DNA of 64,000 nt, taken from contig NZ_FNNQ01000002.1 in NCBI RefSeq assembly GCF_900106775.1, positions 1-64,000 on the forward strand, in the 5' to 3' direction. The stretch is from Marininema mesophilum (lineage in GTDB: Bacteria > Bacillota > Bacilli > Thermoactinomycetales > DSM-45169). The notes beneath the pieces were generated by a model. It did no database searches and had not been told where the DNA came from. It worked only from the letters and a program-made list of their open reading frames with translations. A program made the position numbers and the translations under genes. This document shows, one piece after another, positions 27,203-36,536 of the stretch. Positions within the stretch are counted from its first letter, which is position 1; the number at the start of each line of letters is the position of its first letter.

Positions 27203-28096
27203 TTAATGTGGCTGGTACCAGGTAGAATAGAGTGCATTCTTTAGAGCATTAAATTGAGCAGGGACAGAATGATAGCCTGTGGCGTAAAAGCCATGTTTAG
27301 GATCATATTTAGCGTAGAAATCGATGCTTTTTTGAATGCGATTATATGCGATGCTGTTTTTCTTTACTTGAGAATAGTACCGCATCTTGGGAATTGTTTT
27401 TCCAGAGAGCCGATCCGTATAGATAGAGAGAAAGAAGCGAACTTGGTTAGCAGGTATCTTTTTCGTGCGGATCAAATGCTCTAAAGCTTTACCCATGGCG
27501 GCATGATCGGGGTGAATATCATAAGAAGACATTGTACGAAAATCAGCATCGGGAAATTTAGATATATATTTCTTTATTAATGCTTTTACTTGAGAAGGAG
27601 CAAAGTGGCCATTAGGAATCGCGTAGGTTTGCACGTGGCTACGGTGAATACCTAGGGCTTTTGCCACCCGGTAAAAATCCTTGACCCGAGCATTGCCAAA
27701 CTCTTCGTGTGATAGGGTACCGTCAGCAAAATGCTCTTTCGTAGGAGAATGGACTCGCCAATGCCATTTGCAGAAAACCGGTTGTCCGATTTGATCCTTT
27801 TGAAAGGATTGACGATCATAGGTCCCATTCAGTACCTCTCGAGCGATGGACTCTTCCCCTTTAGAGAAAAGGATGAGGTAAATAGGTCGTCCTTGTTGCA
27901 TTTCGTTTTGCATGTCTGGGCTATACGTAAGGACTTCGTCATCAGCATGGGGAACGAAATAGATTACGGGTCGGTGTGAAGGTTTCTTTGAAATAGTGGT
28001 GTTTGGTTGACTATGGACGTATAGGAACTCCCAATCAGTTAGTTCATAGGCTATGATGAGGATAAGGGTGAGGAAAAGAATTGTTCTTACTTTCAT
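27203..28096 (-). CDS. PIG-L/LmbE-family deacetylase
   Basis: 297 residues with an N-terminal membrane anchor (TILFLTLILIIAYELT). The family motif is PHADDE (VIYFVPHADDEVLTYSP), and a second metal-site motif, DIHPDHAAMGKAL, follows. These zinc enzymes remove acetyl groups from N-acetylglucosamine-containing or related molecules. The anchor suggests action at the outer membrane face. Start ATG at 28096; no strong ribosome-binding site is seen. Confidence 0.88.
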   Translation of the reverse strand: MKVRTILFLTLILIIAYELTDWEFLYVHSQPNTTISKKPSHRPVIYFVPHADDEVLTYSPDMQNEMQQGRPIYLILFSKGEESIAREVLNGTYDRQSFQKDQIGQPVFCKWHWRVHSPTKEHFADGTLSHEEFGNARVKDFYRVAKALGIHRSHVQTYAIPNGHFAPSQVKALIKKYISKFPDADFRTMSSYDIHPDHAAMGKALEHLIRTKKIPANQVRFFLSIYTDRLSGKTIPKMRYYSQVKKNSIAYNRIQKSIDFYAKYDPKHGFYATGYHSVPAQFNALKNALYSTWYQPH

Positions 28097-28358
28097 AGAA
28101 TATTGTCACGTTCTTTCTTTGTCGAAATCTAAAATCTGAGAATAATAGTATAGGAAAGAAACGGATACGTCTACACCTTTTTATGCCTTAATAGTAATAT
28201 TTAACCATCTGTAAACACGAAACAATGGCCTATCCAGTCTCACGCAAGTCAGTATGCCTTCTTTCGTTGAGCTAAAGCAAGCTTTATCGAACGTTCTGAG
28301 TATCCTATGCAAGTAAAGGGAATGGCGTATCAAACTCAGGTACTGTCCTGTCAAAGAG
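28097..28358. other. Intergenic, nothing recognised
   Basis: Between the PIG-L gene and the LysR terminator. No open reading frame, repeat or promoter pair that I can support. Confidence 0.4.
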
Positions 28359-28408
28359 ACAAAAGAAAAGACTGTTATCCATCAAAGGATAACAGTCTTT
28401 TCTTTTGT
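28359..28408. terminator. Long perfect hairpin terminator
   Basis: 22-bp perfect arms (28359-28380 and 28387-28408) with the loop ATCAAA; the stem base is A-rich on one side and T-rich on the other, so it can act on both strands. It ends the LysR gene. Confidence 0.9.
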
Positions 28409-28411
28409 GTA

Positions 28412-29284
28412 TCAAACCGCCTTTTTCAGCATTTCGATCAGTGACTTCAGGTGGGCTAGATTTCGGTTTTTCGTCTGGTACGCCAGATACAGGTCGTTAT
28501 GAACTGTATAGGATGGATAGATAACCTTTACCTTGTTTCTAGACAAGTGGTCATCCAGCATGAAAGTGGGTAGCAGGCTGATGCCTGCGCCTTGCTCGAT
28601 GGCAGTCAACACGCTGTGCAAATCGGGCACGACGTGTGTAGGATGCGTTTGAGGGCGCTTCTGGAAATGCTCGCGCCAAAAACGGCGGATGATCGGCAAA
28701 TCAAAGTCGTAGCTAATCCAGGGCTGGCAGCATAACCAAGCTTCCAAGACATCCAGCTCGTCAAATGTCGGCTCGCTGTAATCGGGAGGTGTCACTAATG
28801 CAAATTCCTCCTGCATATAGGGGATATATTCTATGCCAGGCGTGGAAATCTTTTGCGACATGACGATGATGTCTACCTTTTCCTCTACTAGCAAATCGAG
28901 TAACTTGGAAGCGACACCCATATAAGCGAAAATTCGCATCTGGTAGCTGCCGATATGCGGAGCCAGTTTTTCCCTAAAAAACTCTTTTGCTGCTCCGATC
29001 CGAATTGCAGGCAAAGATGTAGCCGCGTTCGACTTGAGGTTTTGTGTGGTTTCTTCCAATGCTTCGATGAGAGGAACTACCTGTGTATAAAGCGCTTTGC
29101 CCCTCTCGGTAGGAATCATTTTTCGGGGAGCTCGTGTAAACAAAAGTTCACCTACCTCCGCTTCCAGAGAAGCCAAGTGCTGACTCATAGCTGGCTGGGT
29201 CATCATCCTCGTTCTGGCAGCCTCGGATACGGAGCTTTGCTTGAAGATGCTGATAAAGCTTCTGTACCACTCAAAGTCCACCAT
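28412..29284 (-). CDS. LysR-family transcriptional regulator
   Basis: 290 residues: winged helix-turn-helix at the N-terminus (SVSEAARTRMMTQPAMSQHLASLEAEVGELLFTR), then a LysR-type effector-binding domain. Last gene of the minus-strand set DJ-1 protein, MFS transporter, LysR. It probably controls the set through the palindrome at 31284-31314 in front of it. The inducer is unknown. Confidence 0.92.
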   Translation of the reverse strand: MVDFEWYRSFISIFKQSSVSEAARTRMMTQPAMSQHLASLEAEVGELLFTRAPRKMIPTERGKALYTQVVPLIEALEETTQNLKSNAATSLPAIRIGAAKEFFREKLAPHIGSYQMRIFAYMGVASKLLDLLVEEKVDIIVMSQKISTPGIEYIPYMQEEFALVTPPDYSEPTFDELDVLEAWLCCQPWISYDFDLPIIRRFWREHFQKRPQTHPTHVVPDLHSVLTAIEQGAGISLLPTFMLDDHLSRNKVKVIYPSYTVHNDLYLAYQTKNRNLAHLKSLIEMLKKAV

Positions 29285-29299
29285 GTTCGCTATCCTTTC

Positions 29300-30502
29300 T
29301 TAATTAAGACGTTTTCTTTGTTGCTGCATTGCCCATATCGTAAATAAAACACCGATGATGGTCACGAGCGCAGCAGTCCAAGTTACGGTAGGGAGCCCAC
29401 CTCCAATTTTCAAATCGATGGTGAGGCCTCCGACATAGGCACCAATCGCATTTCCCAGGTTGAAGGCTGCGATGTTAAGTGTTGAGGCCAGCGTAGGGGC
29501 TTCCTTTGCTGTGTTCAGCACATGGACCTGCAGACCAGGGACGGTACCAAAAGCTGCGATTCCAAATAAGAATACAGTTATCAGAGTGAGGATCTTATAT
29601 TGATCCGTAAAGCTGAACACGGCGAGAATAACCGTTAAAAAGATAAGGATTCCTAGTAAGGAAGGAAGCAATTTGCGGTCTGCCAATTTTCCTCCGTAAA
29701 CATTCCCGATAGTAATCCCCACGCCGAACAAGACGAGAATCCAAGGTACCGCATTAGAAGCGAAGCCGGTGATTTCCACCAGGATTGGAGAAATGTACGT
29801 AAAAGCGGTGAATACGCCGCCATATCCGAATACAGTCATCATAAGCGCAACAAGAACGGTCGGCCGTTTTACCACGGCGAGCTCCTGACGGAGTTTGTTT
29901 GTTTGGTTGGCGACTTTTGGGACGAGGAAGATTAGCCCAAGCAGAGCAATGATTCCAATTACAGCGATCGTCCCGAAAGTAGAGCGCCAGCCGTACGCCT
30001 GTCCTAAAAAGGTTCCAAAGGGTACCCCCAAAATATTGGCTAGTGTCAGCCCGATGAACATGATGGCGATGGCACCCGCGCGTTTCTCCTTAGGAACCAG
30101 ACCTGCGGCAATGACCGAGCCAACTCCGAAGAACGATCCGTGGGTGAGAGCGGCTACGATGCGAGCCAGCATCAAAACGGAATAATTTGGTGCGACAGCA
30201 GCAAGCGCATTTCCTGCGATAAAAAGAATCATCAGAAACAGCAAAAGCGCCTTGCGTGGCATTTTGTTGGTAGCCAGCGTGATGATGGGAGCACTGATAG
30301 CGACGCCCAGTGCATAGCCGGTAATGAGGAATCCAGCCATCGGGGTGGAGACGTTTAGATCCGATGCCACCTCACGGAGTAGCCCCATAATGACGAATTC
30401 TGTCATCCCGATAGCAAATGCCCCGAGTGTCAGAGAATATAAGGCGAGAGTGGAGCTTCTTTGGTTCTGCCCAGAATGTTGAGCAATGCTTTCTGTTGAC
30501 AT
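29300..30502 (-). CDS. MFS transporter (DHA1, AraJ/NepI-like)
   Basis: 400 residues with about 12 hydrophobic helices. Typical DHA1 motifs are FAIGMTEFVIMGLLREVASDLNVS at helix 1, YALGVAISAPIITLATNKMPRKALL (loop 2-3), and RIVAALTHGSFFGVGSVIAAGLVPKEKRAGA. Members export sugars, nucleosides or drugs; the cargo is unknown. Lies between the DJ-1 gene and LysR in one operon. Confidence 0.9.
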   Translation of the reverse strand: MSTESIAQHSGQNQRSSTLALYSLTLGAFAIGMTEFVIMGLLREVASDLNVSTPMAGFLITGYALGVAISAPIITLATNKMPRKALLLFLMILFIAGNALAAVAPNYSVLMLARIVAALTHGSFFGVGSVIAAGLVPKEKRAGAIAIMFIGLTLANILGVPFGTFLGQAYGWRSTFGTIAVIGIIALLGLIFLVPKVANQTNKLRQELAVVKRPTVLVALMMTVFGYGGVFTAFTYISPILVEITGFASNAVPWILVLFGVGITIGNVYGGKLADRKLLPSLLGILIFLTVILAVFSFTDQYKILTLITVFLFGIAAFGTVPGLQVHVLNTAKEAPTLASTLNIAAFNLGNAIGAYVGGLTIDLKIGGGLPTVTWTAALVTIIGVLFTIWAMQQQRKRLN

Positions 30503-30543
30503 AATGATATGGCCTCCTTTTTAAGATAAAGTGATAGGTTGTT

Positions 30544-31224
30544 TTAATCTTCTAATTGACTTAATACCGCTTCTGCTACAACGACGGTGGATTGAGGATT
30601 TTGTCCGGTAATCAGGTTTCCGTCGATCTCTACATGTGAGCTCCAATTGGGTGCTGCGACAAAGATGGCACCCAGATCACGGAGTTTGCTCTCTAGATGG
30701 AAGGGCATATAGGGCTCTACACCTGCCTCTAGTTCTTCCCTATCCGTGAAAGTATTCACGCGTTTGCCTGCGACCAGAGGCTGGCCGTTTGACAATGTCG
30801 CACCGACGAGACCGGCAGGACCATGGCAAACAGCGGAGACGATTTTTCCTGCTTCATAAAAATCTCGAAGCAATTGTTGAAGCCCTTCGCTTTTTGGTAG
30901 GTCAAACATCGTACCATGACCGCCCGGCAGGAAAATGGCATCGAATCCGTCTACTGTCACATCATCAACGTGTTTGGTGTTTTCCAGAAGCTTGGCAGCG
31001 TTCAAAAAGTCTTGCGGGGTTTGTTCATCTACGCTGCCTGGGTCAACCGGACTAACTCCCCCTGCTGTGCTTGCTACGGTGACTTCATAGCCTTTACTTT
31101 TGAAGGCCAGATAAGACTCTGCGAACTCCGACAGCCAGACTCCTGTCTTTTTGTCTTCCAAATTCGTCTTTGTGTCTTTCATATCCGCATGGCTGGTTAC
31201 AACCATTAAGATTTTTTTAGTCAT
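30544..31224 (-). CDS. DJ-1/PfpI-family protein (Hsp31/glyoxalase III type)
   Basis: 226 residues. The nucleophile elbow AVCHGPAGL and the upstream FLPGGHGTMFDLP acidic residue region are present, together with TAGGVSPVDP and the C-terminal LITGQNPQST. These features match class I glutamine-amidotransferase-like proteins of the Hsp31 group, often glutathione-independent glyoxalases or chaperones. First gene of the operon with an MFS exporter and LysR, a common stress-response layout. Confidence 0.9.
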   Translation of the reverse strand: MTKKILMVVTSHADMKDTKTNLEDKKTGVWLSEFAESYLAFKSKGYEVTVASTAGGVSPVDPGSVDEQTPQDFLNAAKLLENTKHVDDVTVDGFDAIFLPGGHGTMFDLPKSEGLQQLLRDFYEAGKIVSAVCHGPAGLVGATLSNGQPLVAGKRVNTFTDREELEAGVEPYMPFHLESKLRDLGAIFVAAPNWSSHVEIDGNLITGQNPQSTVVVAEAVLSQLED

Positions 31225-31283
31225 ATATTATTGCCTCCTGTTTAGGGGGATTTGGGTTACAGTAGCTATTTTAAGTCTGGGCC

Positions 31284-31314
31284 ATACATAAAACAAATTG
31301 TGTTTTATGTATGC
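31284..31314. promoter_or_regulatory. Palindrome upstream of the DJ-1 operon (LysR operator candidate)
   Basis: Perfect 13-base arms CATACATAAAACA/TGTTTTATGTATG with a 5-base centre, 60 nt before the DJ-1 gene. LysR regulators usually bind such T-N11-A-type dyads. Confidence 0.65.
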
Positions 31315-31623
31315 ATCCATAAATAAATTTATGGACTAAAAATATAAAAACCCCACCCTACGTATAATCCCCTTTCCACTCCCTTTCCGTCGCGTTTTCT
31401 CCACTGGATCATGACCGTATATACTTGGCGCTATCGTCTGATCGTGCTTAACAGGACGCTATGATTCACCATTCCTTGTTCCAGTAGGGTGTGTAAATGG
31501 GATGTTCTTATCCGCTACGCTTGTCTTTACAGAACAGATTATTTTCAGAAAATGGATTAGACCTTCTTCATTCGTGTGAAAAATATTTCCTTTTTAATAA
31601 GATAGAAAACCAATAAATGGACA
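31315..31623. other. Intergenic, nothing recognised
   Basis: Divergent region between the DJ-1 operon and the sugar-acid operon. I see no gene and no repeat. A change in base use near 31600 marks the start of the low-GC segment. Confidence 0.4.
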
Positions 31624-31656
31624 TTGACAATTAAAATATAACATTATAATGTTATA
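31624..31656 (+). promoter_or_regulatory. Promoter and palindromic operator of the sugar-acid operon
   Basis: TTGACA (31624-31629) and TATAAT (31645-31650), spacer 15 nt (short). A perfect 20-bp palindrome at 31637-31656 covers the -10 box and is a good candidate operator for the GntR-type repressor encoded in the operon (35789-36508). Confidence 0.7.
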
Positions 31657-31692
31657 ACAAGAGAATAAAGGAGAGGTTCCTAGACATTATTT

Positions 31693-31706
31693 TGAGAGCG
31701 CTTTCA
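31693..31706 (+). promoter_or_regulatory. cre site (CcpA) candidate
   Basis: TGAGAGCGCTTTCA differs at one position from the ideal palindrome TGAAAGCGCTTTCA and lies about 40 nt after the -10 box, where bound CcpA would block transcription. Confidence 0.7.
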
Positions 31707-31824
31707 TCTCATCATCCTTTTGCACTTCTTATTCATGTTCAAGATTGAATTAAATGAATGTATATCATTAATGAAGATAATGCAATATAAAAGTCAACAT
31801 ATAAGAAGGAAGGGGGGTGATTTG

Positions 31825-32928
31825 ATGAAAGAACGATTTATATTAAGTAATGTAAAGCGTGTGAATGAAGATCAAATAGATATCGTAGTTGAAGACGGTA
31901 AAATTATTGAGGTAACGCAGGCTGGTAGTAAAGATGAAGGATTACTATTGGACTGTTCAGGTATATACGTATCCAGTGGTTGGATTGATTTACACGTTCA
32001 TGCTTTTCCGGAATTTAGCCCTTATGGAGATGAAATAGACGAAATAGGAGTAAAAACCGGTGTAACAACCATTGTGGATGCTGGAAGTTGTGGAGCAGAT
32101 CGAATCGCCGATTTAGTTAAGAGTAAAGAGCAGGCCAAGACCAATCTATATGCGTTTTTAAATGTTTCAAGAATTGGGTTAAAAAGAGTCGATGAATTAT
32201 CTAAAATTGAATGGATAGATAAAAAGAAAGTAAAACAAGCTGTTAATCAGTTTAAAGATCTTATTGTTGGATTAAAGGTACGTATGAGTAAAAGTGTTGT
32301 TCGCGATAAAGGTATTGAACCATTGCGTATTGCACGAACACTATCTGATGAAACATCGCTACCATTAATGGTTCACATAGGTTCTGCCCCGCCAAGTATT
32401 GAAGAAATTATTCCGCTTTTAGAGAAGGGTGATGTGATCACCCATTATCTCAATGGAAAGGAAAATAATCTCTTTGATAATGAAGAGAACTTACTTCAAG
32501 TAGTAATCGAGGCTATCGAACGAGGAGTGCATTTAGATGTTGGTCATGGGACTGCAAGCTTTTCATTTAAAGTGGCTGAGTTAGCAAAAAAATCTCAAAT
32601 TGATGATTTAAATACAATAAGCACAGACATATATCGTAGTAACCGATTGAACGGTCCGGTTTATAGCATGTCAAATGTACTGTCCAAATTTCTCTATCTA
32701 GGATACTCGCTTGAGGAAGTGATCGAGGCAGTTACAACCAAAGCAGCAAACTGGCTTAAAAAGCCGGAACTCGGTCGAATACAGGTTGGAGATATCGCTA
32801 ATTTAACATTATTTGATGTTCATCATGAGCCAGTTACATTGATTGACTCTGAAGGGGACAAACGCATAGGGAAAAGAAGAATAGCAGCAAAGGGAGTAGT
32901 TGTGAATGGAACGTACATTGAATGCTAA
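31825..32928 (+). CDS. Amidohydrolase (deacetylase-type metal-dependent hydrolase)
   Basis: 367 residues of the amidohydrolase superfamily. The HxH motif is in IDLHVHAFPEFSPYG; a possible bridging Lys is in IVGLKVRMSKS; further metal His residues are in MVHIGSAPPS and VITHYLNG; and the catalytic Asp is in TISTDIYRSN. It resembles the family found beside DgaE/DgaF-like genes in Enterococcus faecalis (EF_0837 type), thought to deacylate a sugar derivative. The ATG at 31825 follows AGGGGGGTG. First gene of the operon; its end overlaps the next gene by 23 nt. Confidence 0.88.
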   Translation: MKERFILSNVKRVNEDQIDIVVEDGKIIEVTQAGSKDEGLLLDCSGIYVSSGWIDLHVHAFPEFSPYGDEIDEIGVKTGVTTIVDAGSCGADRIADLVKSKEQAKTNLYAFLNVSRIGLKRVDELSKIEWIDKKKVKQAVNQFKDLIVGLKVRMSKSVVRDKGIEPLRIARTLSDETSLPLMVHIGSAPPSIEEIIPLLEKGDVITHYLNGKENNLFDNEENLLQVVIEAIERGVHLDVGHGTASFSFKVAELAKKSQIDDLNTISTDIYRSNRLNGPVYSMSNVLSKFLYLGYSLEEVIEAVTTKAANWLKKPELGRIQVGDIANLTLFDVHHEPVTLIDSEGDKRIGKRRIAAKGVVVNGTYIEC

Positions 32929-34009
32929 ATATGGCTTAAAACGAGTAATTAATGCTAGTGGTCGAATGAGCATCTTAGGAGTATCAGCACCAACGGATAC
33001 AGTGATGGATGCTATGAAACAAGGTGGACAAAACTATGTTGAAATGGCTGATTTAGTTGATAAGGCAGGAGATTATATTGCTAATAGTCTAGGATCAGAA
33101 GCAGCTGTGGTTGTTAACTCAGCTTCAAGCGGCATTGCTCTTTCTATTGCTGCCCTTGTTACACAAGGAAATCGTCGTAAAAGCGAGCGCCTTCATCAAG
33201 AACCTATTTCAAAAAATGAAGTTATTATGATGAAAGGTCATAACGTACAATACGGGGCACCCGTTGAAACGATGGTTTATTTAGGTGGTGGAAAGCTTGT
33301 TGAAGTGGGCTATGCAAATGAGGGCAAAGCAGCTCATATAGAAGAGGCTATCTCAGAAAATACAGCTGCTATTCTTTATGTGAAATCGCATCACGCTGTG
33401 CAAAAGAATATGATTTCTGTTGAAGAAGCGTGGGAAGTTGCACAGCAGAACAACATTCCATTCATTGTGGATGCTGCGGCAGAAGAAGATCTTCAAAAGT
33501 ACGTAAAATACTCAGATCTTGCCATTTATAGTGGTTCAAAAGCAATTGCAGGGCCTACTTCTGGAATCGTTGCAGGTAAAAGCAACTATATCGAATCGTT
33601 AAAAGTTCAATTACATTGCATTGGAAGAAGTATGAAAGTAGGCAAGGAAACAACCTTTGGATTACTCCAAGCCCTTGATGAGTATCAAGAAAAAGAAGAT
33701 AAAAGTGAACAAGAAAAAGAAAGTTTACAAACACTACTTTCGTTAAATGGGATGGAAGGTATTCATGTAACTATTGTACAAGATGAAGCAGGCCGATCGA
33801 TTTTCCGTGCTCGAATTCAAATTATTCCAGATCAGGCCAATAAAACCGCTGAAGATGTTGTAAAAGAGTTACGGGAAGCTGAAATTGCAATCTATACACG
33901 AGATTATGGGATAAAACAAGGGTATTTTGATATCGACCCAAGACCTTTGAAAGGTGACGATATCCATGTAATTGAGTCGAGATTACGTGAAATTGTGGGG
34001 AGGGAATAA
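32906..34009 (+). CDS. dgaE: DgaE-like PLP-dependent ammonia lyase
   Basis: 367 residues, fold type I PLP enzyme related to selenocysteine synthase. The PLP lysine is expected at Lys212 in YSGSKAIAGPTSG, and the cofactor Asp in FIVDAAAEED; NSASSGIALSIAAL forms the phosphate-binding region. DgaE of Salmonella converts D-glucosaminate-6-phosphate to 2-keto-3-deoxygluconate-6-phosphate and ammonia, and the DgaF-like aldolase next door fits that role. The exact substrate is inferred from context. It overlaps the amidohydrolase gene, so coupling is likely. Confidence 0.83.
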   Translation: MERTLNAKYGLKRVINASGRMSILGVSAPTDTVMDAMKQGGQNYVEMADLVDKAGDYIANSLGSEAAVVVNSASSGIALSIAALVTQGNRRKSERLHQEPISKNEVIMMKGHNVQYGAPVETMVYLGGGKLVEVGYANEGKAAHIEEAISENTAAILYVKSHHAVQKNMISVEEAWEVAQQNNIPFIVDAAAEEDLQKYVKYSDLAIYSGSKAIAGPTSGIVAGKSNYIESLKVQLHCIGRSMKVGKETTFGLLQALDEYQEKEDKSEQEKESLQTLLSLNGMEGIHVTIVQDEAGRSIFRARIQIIPDQANKTAEDVVKELREAEIAIYTRDYGIKQGYFDIDPRPLKGDDIHVIESRLREIVGRE

Positions 34010-34012
34010 GAA

Positions 34013-34768
34013 ATGTCAAATATAACAAAACGATTTTATAAAGAACGAGTTGCGTTAAATGTGTTAGCGAATAGTATTGAAAATGCCAAAGAAGTATTTG
34101 AAGCTGCAGAAGGATATGTACTAATCGGTGTGTTATCGAAAGACTATTCTACTGTCGAAGAAGCAGTAATAGCAATGAAAGGGTACGGAAAGGAAATAGA
34201 TGAAGCAGTATCCATTGGTTTGGGAGCTGGAGATAACCGTCAGGCAGCTGTAGTAGCAGAAATTGCAAAGGTTTATGCAGGTAGCCATATCAATCAAGTA
34301 TTTCCTGCTGTTGGAGCGACACGCGCTAATCTGGGTGAAAAGGATAGCTGGATTAATAGTTTAGTGTCTCCGACTGGAAAAGTTGGATATGTAAATATTT
34401 CTACTGGTCCAGTTAGTGCTGCCCAAGATGAACACGCTATCGTACCTATAAAAACGGCAATTGCATTGGTACGTGATATGGGAGGGAACGCATTAAAATA
34501 CTTCCCAATGAAAGGACTGAGTAGAGTCGATGAATTTCGTGCCGTTGCCCAAGCATGTGGCGAAGAAGGGTTTGCATTAGAACCAACGGGTGGTATCGAC
34601 AAAGAAAATTTTGAAGCAATCCTACTTAGTGCCCTAGAAGCAAATGTGCCACGAATCATCCCACATGTCTATTCATCGATCATTGATAAAGAAACCGGAA
34701 AGACAAATAGAGATGATGTACATGAGTTGTTTGTATCAATGAAGAAGTTAGTTGATCAACATGGCTAA
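34013..34768 (+). CDS. dgaF: DgaF-like 2-keto-3-deoxy-6-phosphogluconate aldolase
   Basis: 251 residues. It belongs to the KDPG-aldolase-like group paired with DgaE (EF_0839 type): RVALNVLANSIENAKEVFEAAEGYVLIGVLSKDY, TGKVGYVNISTGPVSAAQDEHAIVPIKTAIALV and KYFPMKGLSRVDEFRAVAQ, with ALEPTGGIDKENF near the end. The reaction would split KDPG to pyruvate and glyceraldehyde-3-phosphate. The ATG is 4 nt after the dgaE-like stop. Confidence 0.83.
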   Translation: MSNITKRFYKERVALNVLANSIENAKEVFEAAEGYVLIGVLSKDYSTVEEAVIAMKGYGKEIDEAVSIGLGAGDNRQAAVVAEIAKVYAGSHINQVFPAVGATRANLGEKDSWINSLVSPTGKVGYVNISTGPVSAAQDEHAIVPIKTAIALVRDMGGNALKYFPMKGLSRVDEFRAVAQACGEEGFALEPTGGIDKENFEAILLSALEANVPRIIPHVYSSIIDKETGKTNRDDVHELFVSMKKLVDQHG

Positions 34769-35777
34769 GAATATTGCAGCATTTGGAGAAGTAATCATGC
34801 GTTTACAAGTGCCAGGACATGAACTATTATCTCAATCTAGTACATTAAACTATACCTTCTCAGGATCAGGAGTAAATGTTGTTTCGGCACTAGCTAGATA
34901 TGGTCATACAGGGTATCTTGTGTCTAAATTGCCATCTAATGCACTGGGAGATGCTGCGCTATCATTTCTTTGGAAGCTAGGTATTACACATTCATTAATA
35001 ACTCGAGGGGGTGAGTACATTGGAATGTATTTTTTAGAAAATGGATTTGGGGTACGATCCAGTCGCGTTACCTATTCCAATCGCTCTGAAAGTAGCTTTA
35101 ATACGGCTTCTGAAGATACCTATGACTTTAAAGAAATAGCAAAGCAAATAGACACTATTCATTTTTGTGGAACTACATTAGCCATGAACGATTCTGTTCG
35201 TACCCAGATGAAAATTTTTGCTAAAGAGGTAAAAGAACGCGGAGGTACGGTCGTATTTGACTGTAACTATCGTCCATCACTTTGGGGAGATAATGGATAT
35301 GTAAAAGCAAAATCACATTATGAAGAAATGCTTCATTTGGCTGATATTGTCATGATGAATGAAAAAGATGCGATGTTCATATTGAACATGCAAACAGAGA
35401 AGAAAGAGCGTACAGAACAACTGATGGAGCTGATTCCAACGGTCGCAAAAAAATTCGATATTTCTGGGATAGCAGGGACGCATCGCTCTATCAATGATAC
35501 TAATATACATTCATTACGAGCATTTATCTTTAAAAATCAGAGGTTCACTTTTTCTAAAACGCTTACTTTTCCTGTTTATGACCGGGTAGGTGCAGGTGAT
35601 GCTTATTCTAGTGGCATTATATATGGTGAGCTAGCAGGCTTTACTCCAGAAAAAACCGTCCTTTTCGCTGCCACAGCAGGCATGCTAGCCCATACAACGG
35701 TTGGAGATACTCCAATGTCTTCGAAAGAGGATGTACTTCGAGCTATGACAGAAGCAGTGAACGATATAGAAAGGTAG
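34761..35777 (+). CDS. kdgK: PfkB-family sugar kinase (KDG kinase-like)
   Basis: 338 residues in the ribokinase/PfkB fold: AFGEVIMRLQVPG at the start, SGSGVNVVSALARYG sugar-binding loop, and DRVGAGDAYSSGIIYG with the catalytic Asp near the C-terminus. Best fit is 2-keto-3-deoxygluconate kinase, which makes KDPG for the DgaF-like aldolase. The ATG at 34761 overlaps the aldolase gene by 8 nt; a TTG at 34752 is an alternative, and neither has a strong ribosome-binding site. Confidence 0.8.
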   Translation: MAKNIAAFGEVIMRLQVPGHELLSQSSTLNYTFSGSGVNVVSALARYGHTGYLVSKLPSNALGDAALSFLWKLGITHSLITRGGEYIGMYFLENGFGVRSSRVTYSNRSESSFNTASEDTYDFKEIAKQIDTIHFCGTTLAMNDSVRTQMKIFAKEVKERGGTVVFDCNYRPSLWGDNGYVKAKSHYEEMLHLADIVMMNEKDAMFILNMQTEKKERTEQLMELIPTVAKKFDISGIAGTHRSINDTNIHSLRAFIFKNQRFTFSKTLTFPVYDRVGAGDAYSSGIIYGELAGFTPEKTVLFAATAGMLAHTTVGDTPMSSKEDVLRAMTEAVNDIER

Positions 35778-35788
35778 GTGATGGATTA

Positions 35789-36508
35789 GTGATAGGGAAT
35801 TTATCTAGAAAAAAAGGACCGTTATATTTACAAATAAAGAGCATCTTGAAGGATAGGATTTTACACGGTATATATCCTATTGGAAATAATATACCTTCGG
35901 AATCCCAATTGGAAGTTGAATTTCATGTGAGTAAAATTACTGTTCGAAATGCAATTAAAGAACTTGTGAAAGATGGCTATCTGAAGACAAAGAGCGGCAA
36001 AGGAACAAAAGTAATTCGAAACAAGTCCATTTCAAAACTACCAAAGGGTAAACGCTTTACAGAGGTATTGGTTGAATACGGATACAAAATCCGTAAACAA
36101 TTGGTAGGGGCAGAAGTGATTTTTAACCAAGAAAGTACAGAAGAATATCAATTATTCGGGGATCAATGTTTTCAAATTGAGCGTCTGTATTATCTAGATG
36201 ATGTGCCTTACATTTATTTTAAACATTATCTAACGATAAAACTTATGAATATTGATTTATCAGATTTGAGTACTCAATCCTTGTATGATTTGATAGAAGA
36301 ACAGGGTTTTTATTTAGATAATTTCCGAGATCAATTTACTGTTACGATTGCTCCTTCTCTTGTAGAAAAGAAACTATGCTTAAACAAGGGAACGCATTTA
36401 TTAAAACGATTACGCTGCTCCTATAACGAAATGGGAGATGTAATTGAGTATAGTAAAGGGTATTACAATACGGAAATACAAGACTATGTTGTCAAATATG
36501 ACACTTAA
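35789..36508 (+). CDS. GntR/HutC-family regulator with UTRA domain
   Basis: 239 residues. The N-terminal winged helix (PLYLQIKSILKDRILHGIYPIGNNIPSESQLEVEFHVSKITVRNAIKELVKDGYL) is typical GntR; the C-terminal two-thirds fits the UTRA ligand domain (FQIERLYYLDDVPYIYFKHYL). It lies within the operon it probably represses, with the palindrome at 31637-31656 as the likely target. The start GTG at 35789 follows GGTAGGTGATG. Confidence 0.9.
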   Translation: MIGNLSRKKGPLYLQIKSILKDRILHGIYPIGNNIPSESQLEVEFHVSKITVRNAIKELVKDGYLKTKSGKGTKVIRNKSISKLPKGKRFTEVLVEYGYKIRKQLVGAEVIFNQESTEEYQLFGDQCFQIERLYYLDDVPYIYFKHYLTIKLMNIDLSDLSTQSLYDLIEEQGFYLDNFRDQFTVTIAPSLVEKKLCLNKGTHLLKRLRCSYNEMGDVIEYSKGYYNTEIQDYVVKYDT

Positions 36509-36536
36509 AACTTAATAAGAACTAATTAGAGGCATC

